64,000 nucleotides of DNA from Stutzerimonas kunmingensis (lineage in GTDB: Bacteria > Pseudomonadota > Gammaproteobacteria > Pseudomonadales > Pseudomonadaceae), in the NCBI RefSeq assembly GCF_014764705.1, contig NZ_JACXXG010000016.1:1-64000 (forward strand), in the 5' to 3' direction. Below the pieces are notes generated by a model. It was given only the letters and a program-made list of their open reading frames with translations, did no database searches and was not told where the DNA came from. This document shows positions 14,271 to 24,104 of the stretch, piece by piece. The position numbers and the translations under genes were made by a program. Positions within the stretch are counted from its first letter, which is position 1; each line of letters begins with the position of its first letter.

Positions 14271-16874
14271 ATGGGTAAATCGCTGGTCATCGTGGAATCA
14301 CCGGCCAAGGCCAAGACAATCAACAAGTATTTGGGCAACCAGTACGTGGTGAAGTCGAGTATCGGCCATATCCGCGACCTTCCTACCAGCGGCTCTGCCA
14401 ACAAGGAGCCGGTCAAGCGCGGCAAGGCTGCAGCCGCCGAAGCGCCTGCGCTGTCGCCGAAGGAGAAGGCCAAGCGTCAACTCATCACCCGTATGGGGGT
14501 CGACCCGGAGCACGGCTGGAAGGCCAAGTACGAGATCCTGCCCGGCAAGGAAAAGGTCATCGAGGAACTGCGCCGTCTGGCCAAGGAAGCCGACACCATC
14601 TATCTCGCGACCGACTTGGATAGAGAGGGGGAGGCCATCGCCTGGCACCTGCGCGAGTCGATTGGCGGCGACGACAGCCGTTACAAGCGCGTGGTGTTCA
14701 ACGAGATCACCAAGAAGGCGATTCAGGAGGCTTTCTCCAAGCCTGGCGAACTCGATCTGAACCGGGTCAACGCACAGCAGGCGCGTCGTTTCCTTGATCG
14801 GGTGGTTGGCTACATGGTGTCGCCGCTGCTCTGGGCGAAGATCGCCCGCGGGCTTTCCGCCGGCCGAGTGCAATCGGTAGCGGTGAAGCTGGTGGTCGAG
14901 CGCGAGCGTGAGATTCGCGCCTTCGTTCCGGAAGAATACTGGGAAGTTCACGCGGACCTGGCGAATGCGCAGCAGGCCAAGGTGCGTTTCGAGGTCGCGC
15001 GTGAGAACGGCGAAGCCTTCAAGCCGCTGAACGAAGCCCAAGCCACCGCTGCACTGGAGAAGCTCAAGGGCGCGCAGTACAGCGTCAGCAAGCGCGAAGA
15101 CAAACCGACGAGCAGCAAGCCCTCGGCCCCCTTCATCACTTCGACTTTGCAGCAGGCGGCGAGCAATCGCCTCGGCTTCGGTGTGAAGAAGACCATGATG
15201 ATGGCTCAGCGCTTGTACGAAGCCGGTTACATCACCTACATGCGTACCGACTCGACCAACCTTTCCGCTGACGCGATCGGTATGGTGCGCGGTTTCATCG
15301 AGAGCGAGTTCGGCGACAAGTACCTGCCGGAAAAACCGAATGTCTATTCGAGCAAAGAAGGCGCGCAGGAAGCGCACGAAGCGATTCGCCCGTCCGACGT
15401 CAACCTGCGCCCGACCCAGCTTTCGGGCATGGAACGCGATGCCGAGCGTCTGTACGAGCTGATCTGGCGCCAGTTCGTAGCCTGCCAGATGCCGCCGGCA
15501 CAGTACCTGTCCACCAGCGTGACCGTCGCTGCCGGCAATTTCGAACTGCGCGCCAAGGGCCGCATCCTGAAGTTCGACGGTTACACCAAGGTCATGCCGC
15601 AGCAGAGCAAGGCCGGTGAGGATGACGTGTTGCCGGAGATGAACAAGGGCGACGACATGAAGCTGCTCAAGCTCGACCCGAGCCAGCACTTCACCAAGCC
15701 GCCAGCGCGCTACTCCGAAGCCAGTCTGGTCAAGGAGATGGAGAAGCGCGGTATCGGCCGGCCGTCCACCTACGCCGCGATTATCTCGACCATTCAGGAC
15801 CGCGGCTACGTCTCGCTGCACAACCGCCGTTTCTATTCGGAGAAGATGGGCGACATCGTCACCGAGCGCCTGTCCGAGAGCTTCAATAATCTGATGGACT
15901 ACGGTTTCACCGCCGGCATGGAAGAGCATTTGGACGATGTCGCCCAGGGTGAGCGCGACTGGAAGCACGTACTGGACGAATTCTACGGTGACTTCCGCAA
16001 GAAGCTCGAGGTTGCCGAGGCCAGCGAGAACGGCATGCGCGCCAATCAGCCGACCGTGACCGATATCCCGTGCAAGGTCTGCGGTCGGCCGATGATGATC
16101 CGTACCGCTTCCACCGGCGTGTTCCTCGGTTGCTCCGGCTACAGCCTGCCGCCGAAGGAACGCTGCAAGTCCACCGTCAACCTGGTTCCCGGCGACGAGA
16201 TCGCTGCCGATGACGAGGGCGAGTCCGAGTCTCGCGTGCTGCTTGGCAAGCACCGCTGCCCGATCTGCAGTACCGCGATGGATGCCTATCTGCTCGACGA
16301 GACGCAGAAGCTGCACATTTGCGGCAACAACCCGGATTGCTCGGGTTATGAGATCGAGAAAGGCCAGTACCGCATCAAGGGCTATGAGGGCCCGAGCCTG
16401 GAATGCGACAAGTGCGGCAGCGAAATGCAGCTCAAGACCGGCCGCTTCGGCAAGTTCTTCGGTTGTACCAACGCCGAATGCAAGAACACCCGCAAGCTGC
16501 TGAAAAATGGCGAAGCCGCGCCACCGAAGATGGATGCGGTGAAGATGCCCGAGCTCAAGTGCGACAAGGTCGACGACACCTACGTACTGCGCGATGGCGC
16601 TTCCGGCCTGTTCCTGGCTGCCAGTCAGTTCCCGAAGAATCGCGAAACCCGGGCGCCGCTGGTGCGTGAGCTGATCCCGCACAAGGACGAGATCGATCCC
16701 AAGTACCACTTCCTGCTCGATGCGCCGCAGAAGGATCCGGAAGGCCGCTTCGCGGTTATCCGCTTCAGCCGCAAGACCAAGGAGCAGTACGTGCAGACCG
16801 AAGTGGACGGTAAGCCGACCGGCTGGAAGGCGTTCTACGACGGCGGCAAGTGGAAGGTCGAAGACAAACGCTGA
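14271..16874 (+). CDS. topA: DNA topoisomerase I
   Basis: An 867-aa type IA topoisomerase that relaxes negative supercoils. The N-terminal Toprim domain begins with [17 protein letters not shown]. The catalytic tyrosine is Tyr323 in [10 protein letters not shown]. Three C-terminal zinc-ribbon repeats follow: CKVCGRP with a GC-C partner; CPICSTAM with HICGNNPDC; and CDKCGSEM with FFGCTNAEC. The start is ATG 14271, which begins the conserved sequence; AGGAA lies 13 bp upstream. The 287 bp before it contain no supported gene. It is flanked by genes of the conserved fadBA-topA-lexA block. Confidence 0.98.
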   Translation: MGKSLVIVESPAKAKTINKYLGNQYVVKSSIGHIRDLPTSGSANKEPVKRGKAAAAEAPALSPKEKAKRQLITRMGVDPEHGWKAKYEILPGKEKVIEELRRLAKEADTIYLATDLDREGEAIAWHLRESIGGDDSRYKRVVFNEITKKAIQEAFSKPGELDLNRVNAQQARRFLDRVVGYMVSPLLWAKIARGLSAGRVQSVAVKLVVEREREIRAFVPEEYWEVHADLANAQQAKVRFEVARENGEAFKPLNEAQATAALEKLKGAQYSVSKREDKPTSSKPSAPFITSTLQQAASNRLGFGVKKTMMMAQRLYEAGYITYMRTDSTNLSADAIGMVRGFIESEFGDKYLPEKPNVYSSKEGAQEAHEAIRPSDVNLRPTQLSGMERDAERLYELIWRQFVACQMPPAQYLSTSVTVAAGNFELRAKGRILKFDGYTKVMPQQSKAGEDDVLPEMNKGDDMKLLKLDPSQHFTKPPARYSEASLVKEMEKRGIGRPSTYAAIISTIQDRGYVSLHNRRFYSEKMGDIVTERLSESFNNLMDYGFTAGMEEHLDDVAQGERDWKHVLDEFYGDFRKKLEVAEASENGMRANQPTVTDIPCKVCGRPMMIRTASTGVFLGCSGYSLPPKERCKSTVNLVPGDEIAADDEGESESRVLLGKHRCPICSTAMDAYLLDETQKLHICGNNPDCSGYEIEKGQYRIKGYEGPSLECDKCGSEMQLKTGRFGKFFGCTNAECKNTRKLLKNGEAAPPKMDAVKMPELKCDKVDDTYVLRDGASGLFLAASQFPKNRETRAPLVRELIPHKDEIDPKYHFLLDAPQKDPEGRFAVIRFSRKTKEQYVQTEVDGKPTGWKAFYDGGKWKVEDKR

Positions 16875-16925
16875 TTTCTTTGCGTTCGACCGCTCAGCAG
16901 ACCGGCTGCACCGAGTGCGTTCTTC

Positions 16926-16956
16926 AGATCGGCTGACACTTCGTCAGCCGATCTGG
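16926..16956. other. Long perfect hairpin downstream of topA
   Basis: CAGATCGGCTGAC (16926-16938), loop ACTTC, and a perfect 13-bp complement (16944-16956). No T-run follows on either strand, so it is not a canonical intrinsic terminator. It may be a processing or stabilising hairpin, or a weak terminator. Confidence 0.7.
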
Positions 16957-17010
16957 TGCGGCAACCTGTGAAGGTCCATTCTCTGTCCATCTTCTTTCGG
17001 AGAGCATGCC

Positions 17011-17529
17011 ATGGCTCACGAGCTCTACACACGTACCAACCAGAAGATCTTCTTCGCCGGTTTGTCACTGGACAGCTGGCGCAAGGCCGAAGAATCTGCC
17101 TCGATGAATTCTCAAGGTTTGATTCAGGCTGAACGTGAGGCTTGCCTGTTCCACCTTTACGGCGCCTTGCTTGGACTGTGCCATGAGATCGCCGGTTACT
17201 ACCGATCGCCCGGTGCGGATGCGCCTGTCGTCGAGGCATTTCTGACCCGCAGCGTGCTTGAGGCTGCGCCGAGCCCGGAACTCGCCGAATTGCTGGAATT
17301 GTCGGAGCAGCCAAGCACCTGGCTCGGGCAGTTGCTTACCGCCTACAAGCAGCTGCTCCAGCCGCCACGCGCTCCTGCCAAGGCCAAGACTGATCCGCGC
17401 CAGCCGTTGATCGAGGCAGTCAGTGTCGAGGACGATGTGCCACCGCTGTCGCGCGTCGAGCTGGAAGCCTGGCGACAGAACCTCAAGGGTCTGGCATTAC
17501 GTTTTCGTGAGTCGCTGACCGAATGGTGA
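17011..17529 (+). CDS. DUF6586-type conserved hypothetical protein
   Basis: A 172-aa soluble protein, predicted mostly helical (MAHELYTRTNQKIFFAGLSL; LIQAEREACLFHLYGALLGL; C-terminal LEAWRQNLKGLALRFRESL). No catalytic motif, signal peptide or membrane segment is seen. It occupies the position after topA that I associate with the P. aeruginosa PA3010-like protein. The ATG at 17011 follows GGAGAG. The function is unknown. Confidence 0.75.
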   Translation: MAHELYTRTNQKIFFAGLSLDSWRKAEESASMNSQGLIQAEREACLFHLYGALLGLCHEIAGYYRSPGADAPVVEAFLTRSVLEAAPSPELAELLELSEQPSTWLGQLLTAYKQLLQPPRAPAKAKTDPRQPLIEAVSVEDDVPPLSRVELEAWRQNLKGLALRFRESLTEW

Positions 17530-17546
17530 CACTCGGGACCGTGGCG

Positions 17547-18386
17547 TCAGCCGCGGTGCCTGATACTCAGGACCATGGCGATGCCGCCGAGAATCGCCGC
17601 ACCTGAGATGATCAGCGTTGCCGTCAACGCTTCACCCAGCAGCACAGTCCCGGCGATGGCTGTGAGTAACGGAACGCTGAGCTGGACGCTCGCCGCCTGT
17701 ATTGCCGCAAGACCGGGCAGCGCCGCGTACCAGATGGCGTAGCCGACGCCAGAGGTCAGCGCCCCGGAGAGCAAGGCGTACACGATTCCTGGCGCATCCC
17801 ATTGCTGCTGGCCAAGCGTCACCAGACAAAGCACTGCGGCCAGCGGCACGGCCTTGATGAAATTGCCCGCAGTTGCTGCAAGGGGATTGCTCGCGCCCCG
17901 TCCACGCAGCGAATAGATGCCCCAGGCGACACCGGACAGCAGCATGAGCAGTGCGCCGTCCAATGCCGGCGCGCTGCTTCCCGGCAGCAGCAGAATCAGC
18001 AATCCGCTCAATGCCAACAGCAAGCCGAAAATCTGCCAAGCGCTAAAGCGCTCGCCCCGCAGCAATCCCCAAGCAAGCATGCTCAACTGCACCGCGCCGA
18101 ACAGCAGCAGGGCGCCGGCTCCGGCATCCAGGTTGATATAGGCGTAGGAAAAACTAGCGGCGTAGACGAACAGCGCCAAGGCGCTGAACCAATCTCCGCC
18201 CTGCGACTGTCTCGGCGTGCCGATTCGCAACAGTAGCCAGAGCGTGAGCGCTCCGGCCAGTATACGGAGGCCGGTGAAGCTGGCCGGGTCAATAGCGGTG
18301 TCCCGCAAGGCGATACGGCATAGGATCGAGTTGCCGGCAAATGCAAGCATGGCCAAGGCGGTAAGCAGCAAGGTGCGGGTTGTCAT
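17547..18386 (-). CDS. EamA/DMT-superfamily permease
   Basis: A 279-aa protein with about ten hydrophobic helices arranged as two EamA repeats (NSILCRIALRDTAIDPASF in the first; LMLLSGVAWGIYSLRGRG and LLTAIAGTVLLGEALTATLI in the second). Members export metabolites or amino acids; the substrate is not predictable. The ATG at 18386 has AAGGAT upstream. It is on the opposite strand to the conserved genes on either side, and appears as an insertion between the topA-adjacent gene and the small gene before sulA. Confidence 0.88.
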   Translation of the reverse strand: MTTRTLLLTALAMLAFAGNSILCRIALRDTAIDPASFTGLRILAGALTLWLLLRIGTPRQSQGGDWFSALALFVYAASFSYAYINLDAGAGALLLFGAVQLSMLAWGLLRGERFSAWQIFGLLLALSGLLILLLPGSSAPALDGALLMLLSGVAWGIYSLRGRGASNPLAATAGNFIKAVPLAAVLCLVTLGQQQWDAPGIVYALLSGALTSGVGYAIWYAALPGLAAIQAASVQLSVPLLTAIAGTVLLGEALTATLIISGAAILGGIAMVLSIRHRG

Positions 18387-18598
18387 ACACAATCCTTATC
18401 GAGCGCCGGCGCGCGCTTTTTTTGTGCATGCTACGTGTCGGTATCCATAGCCGCATCGTTTTGTTGGTCCGGCAATGCACGGCTGCATGATGCTGCTACC
18501 TATCGGGGTGTTGCTAGCGAAAGGAGCTTGAGGCCTGCAAAGGCTGTCCTGAGGCTGGTCGGCTGCTACAATGGACGCCTTTCACGCGGAGCTGATCC

Positions 18599-18835
18599 AT
18601 GCCTACATCTTTTCTGGAAATCGTCGAGCTACCTGACGGGCGCATCGTGCTTCGTCGTGCCGAGGACGAAGAGGTGTTGGTCACGCTGAATTTTTCGGAA
18701 GACGCCAAGCTATTTCTACAGGGGCAGCACGTCGAGATTGCCAAGGCGATGTTCAATGTCGGCGTTCAGATGGCCGGTCGCATGTCGGAAGGGGATTTCG
18801 AGCGTGACGATGAAGAGCCGCGTGTTCTGCACTGA
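18599..18835 (+). CDS. Small conserved hypothetical protein (PA3009-like)
   Basis: A 78-aa acidic soluble protein (MPTSFLEIVELPDGRIVLRR ... GRMSEGDFERDDEEP). There is no signal peptide and no known domain that I recognise. CGGAGCTGATCC precedes the ATG. It lies next to sulA-lexA, where Pseudomonas genomes carry a protein of this size. The function is unknown. Confidence 0.7.
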   Translation: MPTSFLEIVELPDGRIVLRRAEDEEVLVTLNFSEDAKLFLQGQHVEIAKAMFNVGVQMAGRMSEGDFERDDEEPRVLH

Positions 18836-18908
18836 GTGAGCTAGTGATCGAGCGTTATAGCTTCAGGATTCCATCCGCGATTTTCAGCACGTCCCTGTGC
18901 CGTGCGGT

Positions 18909-19385
18909 TCAACATCCGAGACGAATATTCAGGCTCTGAGCTGCGCCCAGGCTGGCGGCTGCGCATAGTTTGCTACGTGTTGCACCATCGAGCTGATCAA
19001 ACCAGCTGACCACGGTATGGCTGCACCCCGAGGCCAGGGCTTTGCAGGCGAGTTCCATCGCGCCCTCGGCGTCGCGTGGCTGCAGCAGGATGATGCGTTC
19101 GCGATTCAGACCGCACTTGCGCAGCCAGTTCTGCGAGAGGAAAGCGGGCGGGGCAATCAGGGTCAGCCAGCGGCTGTCCGCTGCATCGCCGAGTTCACGC
19201 AGGATTGGGGCAAGCAGCAGGTGGCAGTGCTCGCTGCTGCCGCTCAGGCTCAACTCGCTCAGATATTCCTTATCCTGCTCGGGTTTGTTGCGTGGTTTCA
19301 GGTTGCCAAACGGTGCCAGGCTTTGCGCAATGATGCCGTCGAACAACGAAAGTTGGGGCCGGGAAGTGCTGGTCTGGTACTGCAT
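18909..19385 (-). CDS. sulA: SOS cell division inhibitor SulA
   Basis: A 158-aa SulA-type protein (RecA-like fold, no ATPase) that blocks FtsZ assembly after DNA damage. Recognisable stretches are LTLIAPPAFLSQNWLRKCGL, RIILLQPRDAEGAMELACKA and SHTVVSWFDQLD. It starts 11 bp after the lexA stop with AAGGAGAAGG as ribosome-binding site, so it is the second gene of a lexA-sulA operon and shares lexA's SOS promoter. This lexA-sulA linkage is typical of Pseudomonas. Confidence 0.93.
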   Translation of the reverse strand: MQYQTSTSRPQLSLFDGIIAQSLAPFGNLKPRNKPEQDKEYLSELSLSGSSEHCHLLLAPILRELGDAADSRWLTLIAPPAFLSQNWLRKCGLNRERIILLQPRDAEGAMELACKALASGCSHTVVSWFDQLDGATRSKLCAAASLGAAQSLNIRLGC

Positions 19386-19396
19386 GAACCTTCTCC

Positions 19397-20005
19397 TTAG
19401 CGGCGGATTACGCCGACACTCAAGCCTTCTATCACCAGTTCCTGCTGTTCGAGGTCGACCTCGATGGGCGCGAACTCGGGGTTTTCAGCCAACAGCCAAA
19501 CCTTCTTGCCGTCACGCTTGAAACGCTTCACCGTGACTTCGTCACCGACGCGAGCAACCACGATCTGGCCGTTGCGGGCCTCGCGGGTGGTGTGCACGGC
19601 CAGCAGGTCGCCATCAAAAATGCCGACGTCTTTCATGCTCATGCCGTGGACACGTAGCAGATAATCGGCGCGCGGATGGAAAAACGCGGGGCTGATCTGG
19701 CAGGATTCTTCGACATGTTGCTGCGCCAGAATCGGCGCGCCGGCAGCAACGCGGCCGATGATCGGCAGGCCATTTTCGGATGCGGCGGGTTCGAAGTCCG
19801 GAATACGTATCCCGCGGGACGCCCCGGGCGTCATCTCGATAGCGCCCTTGCGGGCAAGTGCCTTGAGATGTTCTTCGGCAGCATTGGGTGACTTGAAGCC
19901 GAGTTCCTGAGCGATCTCTGCGCGAGTGGGTGGATACCCATTGTCTTCCAGGCAGCGCTTGATGAACGCGAGGATTTCCGTCTGGCGAGGCGTCAGCTTG
20001 ATCAT
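19397..20005 (-). CDS. lexA: LexA repressor
   Basis: A 202-aa SOS repressor. The N-terminal winged helix (residues about 1-65; [28 protein letters not shown]) is joined to a C-terminal S24 peptidase domain. The self-cleavage site is Ala88-Gly89 (GRVAAGAP), and the catalytic dyad is Ser123 (GMSMKD) and Lys160 (DEVTVKRF). Two CTG-N10-CAG boxes stand directly upstream, so it is autoregulated. It is co-transcribed with sulA and divergent from psrA across a shared 208-bp region. Confidence 0.98.
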   Translation of the reverse strand: MIKLTPRQTEILAFIKRCLEDNGYPPTRAEIAQELGFKSPNAAEEHLKALARKGAIEMTPGASRGIRIPDFEPAASENGLPIIGRVAAGAPILAQQHVEESCQISPAFFHPRADYLLRVHGMSMKDVGIFDGDLLAVHTTREARNGQIVVARVGDEVTVKRFKRDGKKVWLLAENPEFAPIEVDLEQQELVIEGLSVGVIRR

Positions 20006-20013
20006 GTCGGTCT

Positions 20014-20048
20014 CTGTTCTTTTATACAGTGACTGGGATTATATACAG
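20014..20048. promoter_or_regulatory. Two tandem LexA (SOS) boxes
   Basis: CTGTTCTTTTATACAG (20014-20029) and CTGGGATTATATACAG (20033-20048). Both have the CTG-N10-CAG layout with an AT-rich centre. They lie 9 and 28 bp upstream of the lexA start. Confidence 0.95.
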
Positions 20049-20171
20049 TGATCCGGCCTTGGCAACGAATGATTATGATGGTTTAGAAAGCACATCCGGC
20101 GTGCTCCGTGGTCTGTCTGCGACAATGACGCTAGTGCCACAAGGCGTTTCGTGGTTGACTTGCCGGTCGGT

Positions 20172-20198
20172 GAAACGTAAGTTTCAAACAGTTGTTTG
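20172..20198. promoter_or_regulatory. Tandem overlapping PsrA operators upstream of psrA
   Basis: GAAAC-gtaa-GTTTC (20172-20185) and CAAAC-agtt-GTTTG (20185-20198), two perfect palindromes sharing one base. Both match the PsrA consensus (G/C)AAAC-N4-GTTT(G/C). They end 15 bp before the psrA ATG, which indicates autorepression. Confidence 0.92.
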
Positions 20199-20213
20199 TC
20201 TTTCGGAGGGGGC

Positions 20214-20921
20214 ATGGCGCAGTCGGAAACAGTTGAGCGCATTCTTGATGCAGCGGAACAGCTGTTCGCGGAAAAAGGCTTCGCCGAAACCTCGCTTCGC
20301 CTGATCACCAGCAAGGCTGGGGTCAACCTCGCGGCAGTGAACTATCATTTCGGTTCGAAGAAGGCGCTGATCCAGGCGGTGTTCTCGCGGTTTCTCGGGC
20401 CATTCTGTGCCAGTCTCGAGCGTGAACTGGATCGACGCGAGGCATTGACCGACAAGAAGGACACGCTTGAGGAACTGCTGGAAATCCTCGTCGAGCAGGC
20501 CTTGGCGGTCAAACCGCGCAGCGGCGATGATCTGTCCATCTTCATGCGCCTGCTGGGCTTGTCTTTCAGTCAGAGCCAGGGCCACCTGCGCCGCTATCTG
20601 GAAGACATGTACGGCAAGGTGTTCCGGCGCTACATGCTCAAGGTGCATGACGCGGCGCCGGCCATTCCGCCCATCGAACTGTTCTGGCGTGTGCACTTCA
20701 TGCTTGGTGCGGCCGCATTCAGTATGTCGGGTATCAAGGCACTGCGCGCTATTTCCGAGAACGATTTTGGCGTCAGAACCTCGATCGAGCAGGTCATGCG
20801 TATGATGGTGCCGTTTCTCGCGGCCGGCATGCGCGCCGACAGTGGCATTGATGACAACACGCTGGCGGCGGCACAACCGATCGCGCGGCGCAACGCAGTG
20901 GCCATTCCGGCGAAGGCTTGA
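20214..20921 (+). CDS. psrA: TetR-family fatty-acid-responsive regulator PsrA
   Basis: A 235-aa TetR regulator with a helix-turn-helix at residues about 8-54 (VERILDAAEQLFAEKGF; VNLAAVNYHFGSKKALI) and a helical ligand domain. In Pseudomonas, PsrA represses fadBA and itself, activates rpoS, and is released by long-chain fatty acids. The identity rests on the lexA-divergent position, the perfect PsrA boxes before its own gene, and the matching layout upstream of fadBA. The ATG at 20214 follows CGGAGGGGG; an upstream ATG at 20196 would place the operator inside the gene. Confidence 0.95.
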   Translation: MAQSETVERILDAAEQLFAEKGFAETSLRLITSKAGVNLAAVNYHFGSKKALIQAVFSRFLGPFCASLERELDRREALTDKKDTLEELLEILVEQALAVKPRSGDDLSIFMRLLGLSFSQSQGHLRRYLEDMYGKVFRRYMLKVHDAAPAIPPIELFWRVHFMLGAAAFSMSGIKALRAISENDFGVRTSIEQVMRMMVPFLAAGMRADSGIDDNTLAAAQPIARRNAVAIPAKA

Positions 20922-20960
20922 GCTACAAGCCCGCCGGGTGATCGGCTAAGCTAGCCGCCC

Positions 20961-21485
20961 ATGGCATTTCTCGATTTTCTGCATATTTCCATCGCCGATC
21001 AGCAGCTCTACGGCTTCGCCGAGGGCCAGTTGCGTCTGCGCTTTTCTGTCTCTACGGCACGCAATGGTGCGGGCGAGCTGAACGGTTCCGGTTGCACGCC
21101 GCGCGGTCTGCATCAGGTGCGTGCGCGCCTCGGTGACGGTTTGCCTCAAGGTGCGGTGTTGCGTGGGCGGCGCTGGACAGGGGAGGTATGGTCCCCTGAG
21201 CTTCACGGAATTTCTCCCGGTCGTGACTGGATCCTGACCCGGATTCTCTGGCTCAGCGGGTGCGAGCCTGGAGTCAATCGCCAGGGGCAGGTCGATACCT
21301 TCCGCCGTTACATCTACATTCACGGTACCCCCGATTGTGAGCCGATGGGCGTGCCTCTTTCCCACGGTTGCATTCGCATGCGCAATGCCGACCTGCTGCA
21401 ACTCTTCCCATTGGTGCCGCCTCACTGCGCGGTGCGCATCGACGAGGCACCCTGTCCCGATTGGGCTGCCGCTGAACTCGAATAA
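20961..21485 (+). CDS. L,D-transpeptidase (YkuD family)
   Basis: A 174-aa protein with one YkuD catalytic domain. The active-site signature is complete: His121 (YIHGTPDCEPMG), His135 and Cys137 (PLSHGCIRM). Such enzymes make or cut 3-3 peptidoglycan crosslinks or attach proteins in the periplasm. No classical signal peptide is visible, so its route out of the cytosol is unclear. No clear ribosome-binding site stands before the ATG at 20961. It lies 15 bp ahead of nagZ, another cell-wall recycling gene, so the two are probably co-transcribed. Confidence 0.9.
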   Translation: MAFLDFLHISIADQQLYGFAEGQLRLRFSVSTARNGAGELNGSGCTPRGLHQVRARLGDGLPQGAVLRGRRWTGEVWSPELHGISPGRDWILTRILWLSGCEPGVNRQGQVDTFRRYIYIHGTPDCEPMGVPLSHGCIRMRNADLLQLFPLVPPHCAVRIDEAPCPDWAAAELE

Positions 21486-21500
21486 GGATTCCTTCTGCAT

Positions 21501-22499
21501 ATGCACGGTTCACTGATGCTGGACATTGCTGGTACCTGGTTGACTGCCGAAGATCGCCAGCTTCTTCGCCAGCCCGAGGTCGGCGGACTTATTCTGTTTG
21601 CCCGCAATATCGAGCACTCGCGCCAGGTCGACGAGCTGTGTCGCTCGATTCGAGCCGTGCGGCCAGACCTGCTGTTGGCGGTGGACCAGGAGGGTGGCCG
21701 CGTTCAGCGGCTGCGCCAGGGTTTCGTACGGCTTCCGCCGATGCGCGAACTTGCGCGCTGCTCCGACGCGCCGCGGCTGGCGGAAGCCTGCGGTTGGGTG
21801 ATGGCGACCGAGGTACTCGCTGCGGGCCTGGATTTCAGCTTCGCACCGGTTCTCGATCTTGACCACCAGCGCAGTGCCGTGGTGGGAACGCGTGCATTCG
21901 AAGGCGATCCGCAGGCCGCCGTAGTGCTGATCGACGCTTTCATCCGTGGCATGCACGCGGCGGGTATGGCCGCAACCGGCAAGCACTTTCCCGGTCATGG
22001 CTGGGCCGAGGCGGACTCCCATGTCGCGATCCCGGTCGACGAACGAAGTCTTGGAGAGTTGCGCCGCTGTGATCTGATTCCCTTCAAGGCGCTGAGCGGC
22101 ACGCTCGATGCGATCATGCCGGCGCACGTGATCTATCCTCAGGTCGATGACCAGCCCGCAGGTTTTTCGCGGCGGTGGCTGCAGGACATCCTGCGTAACG
22201 AGCTCGGCTTCAAGGGCGTGATCTTCAGTGACGATCTGTCGATGGCGGGCGCGCACGTCGCCGGCGATGCGGCCGATCGCATCCAGGCAGCACTGGTTGC
22301 CGGCTGTGACATGGGGCTGGTGTGCAATGATCGGGCGGCGGCTGAACTGGCGTTGGCTGCGCTGCAGCGCCTCAGCGTCACGGCGCCGCCTGCGCTTTCG
22401 CGTATGCGCGCTCGGCAGGAGTACGCTGCTGAGTACAAGCAGAATCCGCGTTGGCTTGACGCCATTGGCGCGCTCAAGGCCGCCGACCTGATTGACTGA
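21501..22499 (+). CDS. nagZ: Beta-N-acetylhexosaminidase
   Basis: A 332-aa GH3 enzyme that removes GlcNAc from anhydro-muropeptides in the cytosol during peptidoglycan recycling. It shows the KHFPGHG motif (residues 161-167), the Asp172/His174 general acid-base dyad (EADSHVAIP) and the nucleophile Asp244 in FSDDLSMAG. It starts MHGSLMLDIAGTWL, as in family members. It sits between the L,D-transpeptidase and MTI phosphorylase genes, as in P. aeruginosa. NagZ products normally induce AmpC through AmpR; neither gene is in this window. Confidence 0.97.
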   Translation: MHGSLMLDIAGTWLTAEDRQLLRQPEVGGLILFARNIEHSRQVDELCRSIRAVRPDLLLAVDQEGGRVQRLRQGFVRLPPMRELARCSDAPRLAEACGWVMATEVLAAGLDFSFAPVLDLDHQRSAVVGTRAFEGDPQAAVVLIDAFIRGMHAAGMAATGKHFPGHGWAEADSHVAIPVDERSLGELRRCDLIPFKALSGTLDAIMPAHVIYPQVDDQPAGFSRRWLQDILRNELGFKGVIFSDDLSMAGAHVAGDAADRIQAALVAGCDMGLVCNDRAAAELALAALQRLSVTAPPALSRMRARQEYAAEYKQNPRWLDAIGALKAADLID

Positions 22500-23261
<762 letters not shown>

Positions 23262-23403
23262 GTGATCCGCGGCACAGCAATGCGGGAGCGCTTTGTCTGA
23301 AACGTCGTTGTCATATTGCGGCCTGAGACTGGTATTTTTGCGGTGGCCCCCGTTGCGGCAAGCATGCTGCTTGCTACACTTGGCCGTCCTTTGGAGTACC
23401 GGA

Positions 23404-23901
23404 ATGTTTTGCCAGGCACACACAATAAGAATTCTTAGAACCGTCGTGTTGCTCTGCCTGCTTGGCGGCATGGCCGGATGCTCGACCTGGTTTTCGGGCG
23501 ATTTCAAGGACCCTACGGTCGAGCTCACCAAGGTCGATATCATCAAGGCGCGGCTGCTGGAACAGCAATTCATGCTGCGCTTTCGTATCGACAACCCCAA
23601 CGATCACAGCCTGCCGGTGCGCGGGCTGATCTACAAAGTCCATCTCAACGACGTGGAACTGGCCAGCGGCGAGTCCAGTGGCTGGCTGACAGTACCTGCC
23701 AACAGCTTCGAGTACTACGAGGTGCCGGTTCACACCAACCTCTGGCGCCATATGAAGTACATCGTGCGTCTGCTGGAGAAGCCCGACCGTCCGATCGCCT
23801 ACCGCCTGGCAGGTGAGCTCAAGACCGGGCTGATGATGGGCCGGCGCGTGCACATTTCCAACAATGGCGAGATAATCCCGGGCAACTTTATTCCGGAGTA
23901 G
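23404..23901 (+). CDS. LEA type 2 (WHy domain) lipoprotein
   Basis: A 165-aa protein with a lipoprotein signal peptide: hydrophobic VVLLCLLGG, then lipobox GMAGC with the lipidated Cys near residue 22. A LEA-14/WHy-type domain follows ([40 protein letters not shown]). WHy proteins are linked to desiccation and stress tolerance in other organisms; a role here is inference. The ATG at 23404 has TTGGAG upstream. It heads a compact group with the SEC-C and DUF2489 genes. Confidence 0.88.
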   Translation: MFCQAHTIRILRTVVLLCLLGGMAGCSTWFSGDFKDPTVELTKVDIIKARLLEQQFMLRFRIDNPNDHSLPVRGLIYKVHLNDVELASGESSGWLTVPANSFEYYEVPVHTNLWRHMKYIVRLLEKPDRPIAYRLAGELKTGLMMGRRVHISNNGEIIPGNFIPE

Positions 23902-23908
23902 TACCCAG

Positions 23909-24097
23909 ATGAGTCAAGAGCCCCACGTACATGGTCCCGACTGCAACCACGATCACGATCACGACCATCACCACGTTCATGGCCCGCATTGCAATCACAG
24001 CCACGAACCTGTGCGTAATCCGCTGAAGGACGTCGGTCGCAATGACCCGTGCCCTTGTGGCAGCCAGCAGAAGTACAAGAAATGCCACGGCGCCTGA
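23909..24097 (+). CDS. His-rich SEC-C motif protein
   Basis: A 62-aa protein in two parts. The N-terminal half is a His/Asp/Cys-rich segment ([20 protein letters not shown]) likely to bind Zn or Ni. The C-terminal half is a SEC-C zinc motif ([19 protein letters not shown]), as at the SecA C-terminus. It starts 8 bp after the lipoprotein gene and ends 8 bp before the DUF2489 gene. A role in metal handling or as a SecB-like adaptor is possible but unproven. Confidence 0.85.
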   Translation: MSQEPHVHGPDCNHDHDHDHHHVHGPHCNHSHEPVRNPLKDVGRNDPCPCGSQQKYKKCHGA

Positions 24098-24104
24098 GCC
24101 TGTC

